From assembly GCA_958296045.1 (NCBI GenBank), contig CATQHT010000002.1, positions 682,001 to 746,000 of the forward strand: 64,000 nt of DNA, given 5' to 3'. The translations under genes and the position numbers were made by a program. Numbering within the stretch: position 1 is the stretch's first letter; every line of letters starts with the position of its first letter. The notes under the pieces were generated by a model. The model had not been told where the DNA came from. It did not search any database and saw only the letters and a program-made list of their open reading frames with translations. Of this stretch, positions 36,642-44,483 are shown one piece after another. The stretch comes from Rhodothermales bacterium. Its GTDB lineage: Bacteria > Bacteroidota > Rhodothermia > Rhodothermales > Bin80.

Positions 36642-37742
36642 ATGCGGGCAATCAGATATACGGCGTGGGATCCCAAGCGGCACGGCAACATTCCGCCACC
36701 GTTTGAGCTGCTCATGGATGTATTCAACCAGCTCCTGCAGCAGACCGCGGGCGATGCTGGCGAAGCCCTGCAGTGGCTTACGCTCTTAGACCACAAGTAC
36801 AACCTCACCGACGGTGTGATGGGCATCGGCGACTTTATTGAGGAGCTGAAGCGGCAAGGGTACCTGAAGGTGGCTCCGCCCGACCGGCCGGTAATCACCG
36901 CGCGCATGGAACAGTCCCTGCGCAGCCGTGCCCTGGAAGAAATCTTCGGACAGCTGCGCAAAGGCGGCCGAGGCCTGCATAAGACGGCGTACGCCGGCGC
37001 CGGCTTTGAGCGCCTCCCCGAAACCCGCCGCTGGCATTTTGGCGACGACCCCCACCTTTTAGATGTCACCGGCACGCTGTCTAACTCGTATCGGCGGGCT
37101 GGCATTGACAACTGGAATCTGGCCGAAGACGACTATGAGGTATATCAGACGGATCATCACACCAGCCATGCCACAGTGCTGATGATAGATCTGTCGCACT
37201 CCATGGTGCTCTATGGCGAGGATCGGATCACACCCGCGCGCAAGACTGCGATGGCGCTGGCGGAGCTCATCATGCGACGCTACAAGAATGATACGCTGGA
37301 CATCGTGGCCTTTGGCAACGATGCGTGGGAGGTGTCGGTTAAGGACCTGCCGTACCTGACGGTGGGGCCATACTATACCAATACGCGTGCAGGGCTGCAG
37401 CGGGCTCGCGCGCTGCTGCATCGCCGGCGCAATCGTAACCGGCAGATATTTATGATCACCGACGGCAAGCCGAGTTGCCAGATCGTCGACGGTCGCATGT
37501 ACCGCAACGCATTCGGGCTGGACCGCCGCATCGTCAACGGCGTGCTGAATGAAGCGGTCTTATGCCGGCGGGAGAAGATCACGATCACGACGTTTATGAT
37601 CGCCAGGGATCCGTACCTGCAGCAGTTTGTTCGCGATCTGACCCAAGCCAACAGGGGGCGCGCCTATTATGCCAGCCTGGAAAATCTTGGCGAATTCATT
37701 CTTGAGGATTATGTGCGCAACCGGCGCAAACGCATGCGATAG
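36642..37742 (+). CDS. VWA domain protein
   Basis: A 366-residue protein. The first 170 residues form a mostly helical region (IGDFIEELKRQGYL, RALEEIFGQLRKGG). The von Willebrand A domain starts near 176 with the metal-ion adhesion motif MIDLSHS (D183, S185, S187), continues with DTLDIVAFGNDAWEV and a MITDGKPSCQI strand, and ends near ENLGEFILEDYV. It resembles the soluble VWA partners of MoxR or Mg-chelatase-type ATPases. No MoxR-like ATPase adjoins it. Start chosen as the ATG at 36642. The gene lies 49 bp before rsmA on the same strand. Confidence 0.85.
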   Translation: MRAIRYTAWDPKRHGNIPPPFELLMDVFNQLLQQTAGDAGEALQWLTLLDHKYNLTDGVMGIGDFIEELKRQGYLKVAPPDRPVITARMEQSLRSRALEEIFGQLRKGGRGLHKTAYAGAGFERLPETRRWHFGDDPHLLDVTGTLSNSYRRAGIDNWNLAEDDYEVYQTDHHTSHATVLMIDLSHSMVLYGEDRITPARKTAMALAELIMRRYKNDTLDIVAFGNDAWEVSVKDLPYLTVGPYYTNTRAGLQRARALLHRRRNRNRQIFMITDGKPSCQIVDGRMYRNAFGLDRRIVNGVLNEAVLCRREKITITTFMIARDPYLQQFVRDLTQANRGRAYYASLENLGEFILEDYVRNRRKRMR

Positions 37743-37791
37743 GTGTCGACCGTCGCAATGGCGGGTGCGGCGGCAGCCGTCCCGGTGACTG

Positions 37792-38625
37792 ATGGCGTTG
37801 CCATTTAGTCCCAAGAGGCGCCTCGGGCAGCACTTTCTGGCTGACACCAACCTTGCGTCGAGGATCGTTCGCGCCTTGGAGGCGCCTGCTGATGCGCCCA
37901 TCGTTGAGATCGGTCCTGGCACAGGAGCGCTTACGCGGCTCCTCCTTGAGCGACATAGGGATGTGACCGCCATAGAGGTGGACGAGCGGGCCGTAGCCCA
38001 CCTTGCCGCCACCCTGGACGGGCTTGAGCTCTGGTGCAGTGACGCTCGTGTGACGGACTGGACCGCTCTCGCGGCAGCCAAAGGCACGCGGCTGCATGTG
38101 ATAGGCAACCTCCCGTACAACATTGCTAGCGTACTGGTCTTTGCGCTCCTGCGCCATCATGCCGCTCTTACGCAGGCGGTGCTCATGGTGCAGCGCGAGG
38201 TAGCAGAGCGGCTGGTAGCAGCGCCCCGATCCAAGCAGTACGGCATTCCGAGCGTGCTGACACAGCTGTACGCTTCGGTAGAGCTGCTTCTTAGGGTGCC
38301 GCCTGCGGTCTTTGTACCCAGACCGGCGGTGGAAAGTGCGGTGGTTCGTTTGCGCTTCAAGACTGAAGGGGTGCCTACAGTAGATCACGATGTGCTGCGA
38401 CTTGTCGTGCGTGCCGCGTTCGGGCAGCGGCGCAAAGTGCTTCGCAACAGCCTGCACCAATGGACCCGACAACAGCAGATAGCGTTGCCTGGGCGCTGGA
38501 GCGGGCGCCGGGCGGAAGAGCTTACGCCACACGGCTTCGTGTCGCTCGCGAAGTTTTTGCAGGCGGCGGCTCCAGCAGGTGACACGGCAACCCCGTCGGG
38601 GGAGCCAGCAACCCGGAAAGCATGA
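37792..38625 (+). CDS. rsmA: 16S rRNA (adenine1518-N6/adenine1519-N6)-dimethyltransferase
   Basis: A 277-residue protein of the KsgA/RsmA family that dimethylates two adenines in helix 45 of 16S rRNA during 30S maturation. The substrate-binding RRLGQHFLAD motif is at the N-terminus, SAM motif I is VEIGPGTGALTRLL (about 38-51), and the catalytic NLPYN motif is at 106-110. VPRPAVESAVVRL and the C-terminal FGQRRKVLRNSL complete the family pattern. The stop overlaps the start of mgtE (ATGATGA), so the two are translationally coupled. Confidence 0.96.
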   Translation: MALPFSPKRRLGQHFLADTNLASRIVRALEAPADAPIVEIGPGTGALTRLLLERHRDVTAIEVDERAVAHLAATLDGLELWCSDARVTDWTALAAAKGTRLHVIGNLPYNIASVLVFALLRHHAALTQAVLMVQREVAERLVAAPRSKQYGIPSVLTQLYASVELLLRVPPAVFVPRPAVESAVVRLRFKTEGVPTVDHDVLRLVVRAAFGQRRKVLRNSLHQWTRQQQIALPGRWSGRRAEELTPHGFVSLAKFLQAAAPAGDTATPSGEPATRKA

Positions 38626-40022
38626 TGAGTGAGTGGGCGAACGACGCGGAAAGGGCGCTGGTTGAGGAGCTGGCGGACCTGTTGGATCAAAGTCGGCTCG
38701 ATGCGGCGCTGACCCGCGTGGCCGGGCTGCACCACGCAGACCTAGCACGCATCATTAGCAACCTTTCCAGGTCCGACACGGAGAAGCTGTTCGTGGCGCT
38801 GGAAGCACCGATCGCAGCCCAGGTGCTGTCGGAGCTAGACGACGCATTGTGTGAGGACCTGCTCGAAGATGTTGGTCCCGAGCGGCTGAGGAATCTTCTC
38901 AATGCACTCAGCTCCGATGACGCGGCGGACGTAGCAGCACTGATGCCGCCCGAGATGGCGTCGAAAGTGCTGCCGCAGCTGGAGAATGCGGACATTATAC
39001 GCGGGCTCCTAGCCTACGGGGATGAGACCGCAGGCGGCATTATGGCCAAAGAGCTGGTGGCTGTTGCGCCTGACTGGACGGTGTCCGAAGCTATCGAGGA
39101 GGTGCGGCGCAACCGCAAGATGGTCGAAGAGCTGTACGTGATTTTCGTGGTGGACACCGCGGGCTCGCTCCGCGGTTTTGTGTCCATCATGCGGTTGCTG
39201 TTGGCGCCTTCCGATGCGCCTATTGGTGAGGTGATGAATCGGGATGTGCAGTCTGTGACGACGGATATGGACCAGGAAGAGGTCGTCAGGATTATGGAGC
39301 GTTATGACCTGATTTCTTTGGCCGTCGTGGACGAGGAAGGGCGCCTCTTGGGTCGGGTCACCATTGATGACGCTATCGATGTCATCCGGGATGAGGCAGA
39401 AGAGGACTACCAGCGCCTGAGCGGTATCACCGGTGACGAGGAGCCGACAGATACCGTCGGCCGCATCACGCGGGGCCGCCTGCCGTGGCTGCTGCTCGGA
39501 ATGGTGGGGGCCGCCTTCGCAGGATTTGTTATCGGCTATTTCGATGAAACGATCCGTCAGGTGTCGATGCTGGCGGCGTTCATCCCCGTCGTGATGGCCA
39601 TGGCGGGCAACGCCGGCATACAGAGCTCCGCCATCGTCGTGCAAGGACTGGCGTCCGGCGATGTGTGGTCCACCAACATTCTGCGCCGCCTGGGCAAGGA
39701 GGTGGTAGTGGCAACGATCAATGGCGTCGCGCTGGGTGCGGCCATCATGGTGGTGGTAATGGTGGTGTTTGCCGCCGGCGCGGACTTGTTGGCGCTCTCT
39801 ACCGATACGCGGCCCTTGCGCCTGGCGGCGACGGCAGGGTTGTCGCTGTTTATCGTGATCCTGCTGGCTGCGGCTACCGGAACAACGATACCATTGCTGT
39901 TGGATCGGTTCGGCATCGATCCCGCGCTTGCGACCGGTCCGTTTATCACCACCAGCAACGACATCATTGGGCTGGTGGTCTTTTTTGCGCTTGCGGCCAC
40001 GCTGTACCTGCCGTATATATGA
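38622..40022 (+). CDS. mgtE: Magnesium transporter MgtE
   Basis: A 466-residue protein. The cytoplasmic N-domain (about 1-130) has the superhelical repeats (VAALMPPEMASKVLPQLE). Two CBS domains follow at about 140-260 (IGEVMNRDVQSVTTDMDQEE). Five membrane helices at about 285-466 include the selectivity segment AGNAGIQSSAIVVQGLASGD. MgtE is a Mg2+-gated channel for magnesium uptake in the cytoplasmic membrane. It starts at ATG 38622 or the next codon, overlapping the rsmA stop. The plus-strand run ends here; the convergent ccm genes follow. Confidence 0.96.
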   Translation: MMSEWANDAERALVEELADLLDQSRLDAALTRVAGLHHADLARIISNLSRSDTEKLFVALEAPIAAQVLSELDDALCEDLLEDVGPERLRNLLNALSSDDAADVAALMPPEMASKVLPQLENADIIRGLLAYGDETAGGIMAKELVAVAPDWTVSEAIEEVRRNRKMVEELYVIFVVDTAGSLRGFVSIMRLLLAPSDAPIGEVMNRDVQSVTTDMDQEEVVRIMERYDLISLAVVDEEGRLLGRVTIDDAIDVIRDEAEEDYQRLSGITGDEEPTDTVGRITRGRLPWLLLGMVGAAFAGFVIGYFDETIRQVSMLAAFIPVVMAMAGNAGIQSSAIVVQGLASGDVWSTNILRRLGKEVVVATINGVALGAAIMVVVMVVFAAGADLLALSTDTRPLRLAATAGLSLFIVILLAAATGTTIPLLLDRFGIDPALATGPFITTSNDIIGLVVFFALAATLYLPYI

Positions 40023-40173
40023 GGCCTACCGACTGGAGGCTGCCGTGAAGCAAGCATCAAGGATGCAGCTCGGTGACGGCGGCGCAAGGGCCGGGTCAGT
40101 TCCTAGAAAATGCGGCCTATCTCGCCTGCCGAGCGATCCTGAGCGGTAGCGGAGGGCACGTACAGCCCACTGC

Positions 40174-40587
40174 CTACAGATGTGAAGGGGTCTCGGCCTC
40201 GCCTTGCAAAGCTCTCGCGTCGTTGTATTTCGACGGGCACTTGATGAGGATATCCTCGGCCACGAAAATGTCTCCCTCAATCCGTCCCTGAACGACTACT
40301 TGTTCGGCATCTTCAAAGGTGGCCGGCTTGACATCGTAATAGTGCACCTGGCGCACAGCACCTTCCTCATCCCGCATAAAGAAGGAGAACAGGTTTTGCG
40401 CTGGATCATAGCGTGTCTCGTCTCTAGCTACCCAATCGCCAATAACATGCGCACGCGCCTGGCTCTCTACGGCCTGCGCAAAGCTCATATAGCCGCCCAC
40501 CTGGCTTTCGAAGCTGAACAGGAGCAGGCAGAAAAAACCCGCCATAGCGATTAGCCCGACCAGGGTTTTGCGCTTCATCATGATCAA
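40174..40587 (-). CDS. ccmE: Cytochrome c maturation haem chaperone CcmE, Cys-type
   Basis: A 137-residue protein with one N-terminal membrane helix (about 8-25) and a small periplasmic OB-fold domain (SFAQAVESQARAHVIGDWV, VHYYDVKPATFEDAEQVVVQG). CcmE holds haem covalently before transfer to apocytochrome c. The haem-binding motif here is CPSKY (C117 to Y121), the CxxxY variant, where the common form has HxxxY. Several Met codons cluster at the start; the first is used. It follows the ccmD-like gene by 15 bp on the same strand and is the last gene of the murB-ccmB-ccmC-ccmD-ccmE run. Confidence 0.88.
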   Translation of the reverse strand: MIMMKRKTLVGLIAMAGFFCLLLFSFESQVGGYMSFAQAVESQARAHVIGDWVARDETRYDPAQNLFSFFMRDEEGAVRQVHYYDVKPATFEDAEQVVVQGRIEGDIFVAEDILIKCPSKYNDARALQGEAETPSHL

Positions 40588-40602
40588 ACAGAGGCGAATG
40601 AG

Positions 40603-40824
40603 TCAGGAAGGCTGGTCTTTGGGATACTCCCTTGGAGGCGGCTTGGGAGGGAAAGCCTCTTTTTCCAGGCGTACCAGCCGGCGATCCACCTTGAAGATGT
40701 AGACGACGATCCCCGCCCAAATGATCAGCACGACCGCTAGAACGACAAACAACTTGTCGTTCGCCAGCATCACACTGTCTAAGGCCTCCTGAATGGCTAC
40801 CGCCAGATATACGCCTGCCCGCAT
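40603..40824 (-). CDS. CcmD-like small membrane protein
   Basis: A 73-residue protein with one hydrophobic helix (about 25-43, LFVVLAVVLIIWAGIVVYIF) followed by a charged, Pro-rich tail (DRRLVRLEKEAF, PPKPPPREYP). Size, topology and position between ccmC and ccmE fit CcmD, which helps release haem-loaded CcmE from CcmC. Its start codon overlaps the ccmC stop (TGATG at 40826-40822). The family is too short and variable for a firm assignment by sequence alone. Confidence 0.75.
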   Translation of the reverse strand: MRAGVYLAVAIQEALDSVMLANDKLFVVLAVVLIIWAGIVVYIFKVDRRLVRLEKEAFPPKPPPREYPKDQPS

Positions 40825-41555
40825 CAGTGCATGTGTCCAATCAACGCTTCCGACCCTCTACGGTCTGCGGCCGCCTCCAACCGGTAAGTTCGTACGCGCT
40901 GCCGGTAAAGCAGCCAAGCTACGCCGATAAAGCCAGCAATGGCAGGGTAAAAGACCAGGCGCATAACCGGGTGTGTAATTTCGCTAAATGCCGGGTTACC
41001 TTCGGCGCCCGGGTGCAGACTCTCCATCTGCCGCGGCAGCACATAGAGCAGGAAGGGTACCGTCACAAACGCGAACACGTTATATACAGCCGAGATGCGC
41101 GCACGTTTCTCGGGTTCATCTAGCGAATTGCGCAGCGCAAAATAGGCTCCGTAGATGAGTACCTGCACAGCCGCCATCGTCTGCTTCGGGTCAAAGTTCC
41201 ACCAGATGTCGGTGCCTTCATACCAAGTGTAGTGCGCCCAATAGCTGCCGGTAAGCAAGCCGAGCACCCCGAATAGGATCGCCACATGCACCGCGGCTCG
41301 GGCCCGCATGTCGCACTCCAGGTCGCCGGTCTTAAGGCACCGGAATGACTGCCATGCGGCCATGGCGGTAAGTGCCATCATGGTAAACCACATCGGTACA
41401 TGGAAATACAGGTTGCGGGCCGTGTGTTCCAGGATGGGGATCCGAGGAACGTTAAGCAACAGACCGCCGAACGAAAAGGCGGCCAACAGCACTAGGGTCA
41501 TCCAGGCGACCAAGGCAAGCCGGATGCTCCGATAGCAGGCTCCAGTGAGGCTCAT
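40824..41555 (-). CDS. ccmC: Haem transporter subunit CcmC
   Basis: I use the ATG at 41555 (MSLTGACYRSIRLALVAWMT), giving 243 residues and six membrane helices. The Trp-rich haem-handling loop is DIWWNFDPKQT, preceded by TGSYWAHYTWYEGT, and a conserved periplasmic His is in FHVPMWFT. CcmC presents haem to CcmE at the outer face of the cytoplasmic membrane. The frame extends 37 codons further, but that part lacks coding character. It lies 143 bp downstream of ccmB. Confidence 0.92.
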   Translation of the reverse strand: MSLTGACYRSIRLALVAWMTLVLLAAFSFGGLLLNVPRIPILEHTARNLYFHVPMWFTMMALTAMAAWQSFRCLKTGDLECDMRARAAVHVAILFGVLGLLTGSYWAHYTWYEGTDIWWNFDPKQTMAAVQVLIYGAYFALRNSLDEPEKRARISAVYNVFAFVTVPFLLYVLPRQMESLHPGAEGNPAFSEITHPVMRLVFYPAIAGFIGVAWLLYRQRVRTYRLEAAADRRGSEALIGHMH

Positions 41556-41698
41556 AAACCTATTTGTGTTTCGAGGCTTGGGGCAACGATCCTGTGTTGC
41601 TACTAAGCCGAGCCGGCTCTTGAGTAGCGCGTGGGATTGGGCCAGCTTCGGCTCAGCTTCCGTCACGGGGCTGGCGGGTGCGTGGGTGACATCAGCAG

Positions 41699-42379
41699 TC
41701 AGTCGTGCCAGACGTAATCAAACAGCAGCACTGAGGCCGAGATCACTACGCCCGTGAAACCAGCCATGGCCAACAGCGAATCTGCCGCGGCCCTCCACGT
41801 TCCCAGCGGCACACCCGACAGACTAAGGTGCGTGGCACTGACCGCGGACAGCAGGAGGGGACACAACAGCGGAAACAACAGCATCGGAAGCAGAGGCCCC
41901 CGGCGCGCGGTGCGCGCGATGATCGCCGCCAACAGCGTGGTGGCGCCCGCAAGCCCCAGCGTGCCCAGTGCGATGGTCACCATCAGAAGGCCGGGGCGGG
42001 CGACTTCAACGCTGAACAACACCAGAAAGGCCCCCAGGAGCACGCTGTTGACGACCAGCACGGAGACAAAGCTGAGCACCAGCTTTCCCGCATACACTGT
42101 GGTACCTGTCGCGTTCAGGCGCAGCAGCAATACCGTGCCGCGCTCCTCTTCGGCGACGAAGGACCGCCCAAGCCCCAGTGCCGCAGCAAACAGAATCACA
42201 ATCCAAAGCAGGCCCGCCTGAATGCGCGCATCCAATGCATCACCGCCCGCAGCCAGCGCTACCACCAGTAACGCACTGAGTACGAAAACGAGCAGCACAT
42301 TCACCACATACCGGCTCCTTAGCTCCAGCTGCAGGTCTTTTTGCAATAGCGCCCAAGCGGCGCTGAGCCACCGTCGCAT
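41699..42379 (-). CDS. ccmB: Haem exporter permease CcmB
   Basis: A 226-residue membrane protein with about six helices. It begins with LLQKDLQLELRSRYVVNVLLVF, then GRSFVAEEERGTVLLLRL, both typical of CcmB. Together with the ATPase CcmA it should form an ABC complex that frees haem-CcmE from CcmCD. ccmA is not adjacent and does not occur in this window, so it must lie elsewhere if the pathway works. The start is 2 bp after the murB stop, so the two are probably co-translated. Confidence 0.9.
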   Translation of the reverse strand: MRRWLSAAWALLQKDLQLELRSRYVVNVLLVFVLSALLVVALAAGGDALDARIQAGLLWIVILFAAALGLGRSFVAEEERGTVLLLRLNATGTTVYAGKLVLSFVSVLVVNSVLLGAFLVLFSVEVARPGLLMVTIALGTLGLAGATTLLAAIIARTARRGPLLPMLLFPLLCPLLLSAVSATHLSLSGVPLGTWRAAADSLLAMAGFTGVVISASVLLFDYVWHD

Positions 42380-42381
42380 TG

Positions 42382-43425
42382 TTAACGCCCGCTCTTGCGC
42401 ATCCTGGCCAGCTCTTCCGCGGTCACCAGGCCGCGCGGTCGTGGCAGAAAAACGGGCGCAGCCGGGTTGGGGCTCTCAAAGTCGCCGACAAAAGAAATCT
42501 CGGTAGCAAGTTCGTACCCGGTACGTTGAAGCACCATATTGTACACGTAGGCGATAAGGGCTTGAAGGTCGCTGGCGCGCCCTTCACCGGTATTGGTCAT
42601 GATGTTGGCATGGCGGTGTGTGATGGTGATGCCTCCGATGGTGGCGCCCTTAAGGCCACACTCATCAATCAGTCTGCCTGCCCCGATGCCCTGAATCTTC
42701 TTGAAGATGGACCCCACGCTGGGTTCGGTGCTAAGCGGAGGATGGCGCAATGCGCGCCAAGCAAGATTTTCTCTTGCCGTTTGGAGCATCCGGGCAGGAT
42801 CGGCTCGCTGGAGCAGGAATGTGGCACTAAGCACCACATCGCTCCGCACATGCAGGATGGAATAGTCATAACCGAACTCAAAATAGTCAGCATCTACGGT
42901 TCGCCGCTCGTTGTCTTCGGCCAATATGTCGGCCGAATGCAGCACCTCTTCAATAAACATCGTGCGCTCCCTGGCTGGCGCAGGCGCCAGAAAATGCAGG
43001 TTCTGCCAGAGCGCGCCCCCTGCCGTAGACGGAATGCCTACGTAATGCTCCAAGCCGGCCAGCCCATGTACGATCGCGGAGCCGATGACGTCAGGGTACA
43101 TCACGGCGCCGCTATCCACCGTGATTCGGCACGCACGCTCCTGGACAAAGATGCCACCCGCGCAGTTGCGGATCACAAGCCCCCGAAAGCCGCGGTCACC
43201 GATCGCTACGTTGGCACCCATGCCTAAAAGGAAGTGGGGAATTTCCATCTGACGAGCCCCCATAATCGCTTTGGCGAGTTCGTCTGCGGTCTCTGCCTCA
43301 AAAAAATAGTCTGCCGGTCCGCCAAACTTGAAGGTCGTATACGGGGCCAGGGATACCTGCCGACGTATGCGTCCCTGGCCCACATCCCGCTCCAGCGTTC
43401 GCATCACGAGGTTACTAAGTGCCAT
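42382..43425 (-). CDS. murB: UDP-N-acetylenolpyruvoylglucosamine reductase
   Basis: A 347-residue FAD enzyme that reduces UDP-GlcNAc-enolpyruvate to UDP-MurNAc in peptidoglycan synthesis. The FAD-binding part begins YTTFKFGGPADYFFEAET and has LLGMGANVAIGDRGFRGLVI. The active-site block is PSVGSIFKKIQGIGAGRLIDECGLKG, with the catalytic Ser in GSIFK; HANIM follows. The C-terminus is longer than in many homologues. It heads the minus-strand run that continues into ccmB, and diverges from the band-7 gene. Confidence 0.94.
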   Translation of the reverse strand: MALSNLVMRTLERDVGQGRIRRQVSLAPYTTFKFGGPADYFFEAETADELAKAIMGARQMEIPHFLLGMGANVAIGDRGFRGLVIRNCAGGIFVQERACRITVDSGAVMYPDVIGSAIVHGLAGLEHYVGIPSTAGGALWQNLHFLAPAPARERTMFIEEVLHSADILAEDNERRTVDADYFEFGYDYSILHVRSDVVLSATFLLQRADPARMLQTARENLAWRALRHPPLSTEPSVGSIFKKIQGIGAGRLIDECGLKGATIGGITITHRHANIMTNTGEGRASDLQALIAYVYNMVLQRTGYELATEISFVGDFESPNPAAPVFLPRPRGLVTAEELARMRKSGR

Positions 43426-43507
43426 ATAGCAGGAATCAGGATTCGAGTCCTGACGTTTAACACAAGTCTGGAAACGACAATCTACTCATTTGAAAAGAGC
43501 AGCAGCT

Positions 43508-44341
43508 ATGAAATCAAGCTCTCCCAACTTCACGCGCCTGGCAATTCGTATCGCGATAGGCGTGATCGCCTTCCTTGTCTTATCCGCGATGGCGACGGGT
43601 TGTATGACCACCACCATTGAATCGGGCGGAGCCGGCGTCCGCTACAGCCCCTTTGGAGGTACGGACGTGGATAGGACCTATGGCGAGGGTCTTAACCTGC
43701 ATGCCCCTTGGGTGAGCGTTATCAAGTATGACGTGCGCGTGCAGGAGCAGCTGGAAAATATGGAAGCGCTGTCCTCGAACGGGTTGTCGATCGGCACCGA
43801 CGTATCCATCCGCTGGCGCCCGGAGGCATCGACGCTTCCCAGACTGCACCAGACCTATGGCGTAGACTACTATCGCAAGCTTATTCAGCCTGAGATGCGC
43901 AGTGCCGTCCGTGAAGTGATCGGCCAGTTTACTCCCGATGAGCTGTACTCATCGAAGCGGACACAGCTGCAGGATAGCATCTTTGGTCGGGTCAGCCGCA
44001 GCGTGGAGTCCGACTTTGTGCTGGTGGAAGCCATTCTCATCCGAGATATCCGGCTTCCAGATCAAATTAAGGGGGCTATCGAAGAGAAGCTCAAAGAAGA
44101 GCAGGAAGCGGAGCGCTACGAATTTACCATTCAGAAGGAGCGACTGGAGGCCGAACGCAAGCGTATCGAAGCCGAAGGCGAAGCGGCGTACCAGCGGATC
44201 ATCACCGAGAGCCTGACCTCGCAGTACCTGCGTTTTAAAGGTATAGAAGCCACACAGGCGCTTGCCAACTCACCTAACAGCAAGACTGTTATCGTGGGCA
44301 GCGGCTCTGACGGTCTGCCGCTGATCCTAGGAGGCCAGTAG
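43508..44341 (+). CDS. SPFH/band 7 (prohibitin-like) lipoprotein
   Basis: The ATG at 43508 gives 277 residues; an in-frame TTG at 43490 is possible. The signal ends LSAMATGC, a lipobox. The band 7 domain follows (SGGAGVRYSPFGGTD, YGEGLNLHAPWVSVIKYDVRVQE, VREVIGQFTPDELY). A long charged coiled coil (about 190-245, IEEKLKEEQEAERYEFTIQK) leads to a C-terminal GSGSDGLPLILGG. Prohibitin-like proteins form ring oligomers at membranes; here lipid anchorage replaces the usual N-terminal helix. The partner is unknown. It is divergent from murB. Confidence 0.88.
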   Translation: MKSSSPNFTRLAIRIAIGVIAFLVLSAMATGCMTTTIESGGAGVRYSPFGGTDVDRTYGEGLNLHAPWVSVIKYDVRVQEQLENMEALSSNGLSIGTDVSIRWRPEASTLPRLHQTYGVDYYRKLIQPEMRSAVREVIGQFTPDELYSSKRTQLQDSIFGRVSRSVESDFVLVEAILIRDIRLPDQIKGAIEEKLKEEQEAERYEFTIQKERLEAERKRIEAEGEAAYQRIITESLTSQYLRFKGIEATQALANSPNSKTVIVGSGSDGLPLILGGQ

Positions 44342-44483
44342 CGGCCCCATAACGCGCGGATCGGAATACCGGCCGCGCACATCTGCAGCATCAACGAACT
44401 GCCCAGCCGGTAGCGGGCTGCCAAGGGTGTCGGCGCCATTGCGGCGTGGGGCCTTCTACGAGCACCACAAGCCAATCTTTGCC

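Noticed and set aside
37696-38748. Long minus-strand open frame opposite rsmA and mgtE
   Set aside because: It lies wholly opposite two well-recognised genes and its translation is Arg/Pro/His-rich with no domain: a high-GC shadow.
44427-44483. Upstream start extension of the TonB-dependent receptor
   Set aside because: The extension has no signal peptide; the Met at 44484 begins a standard one.
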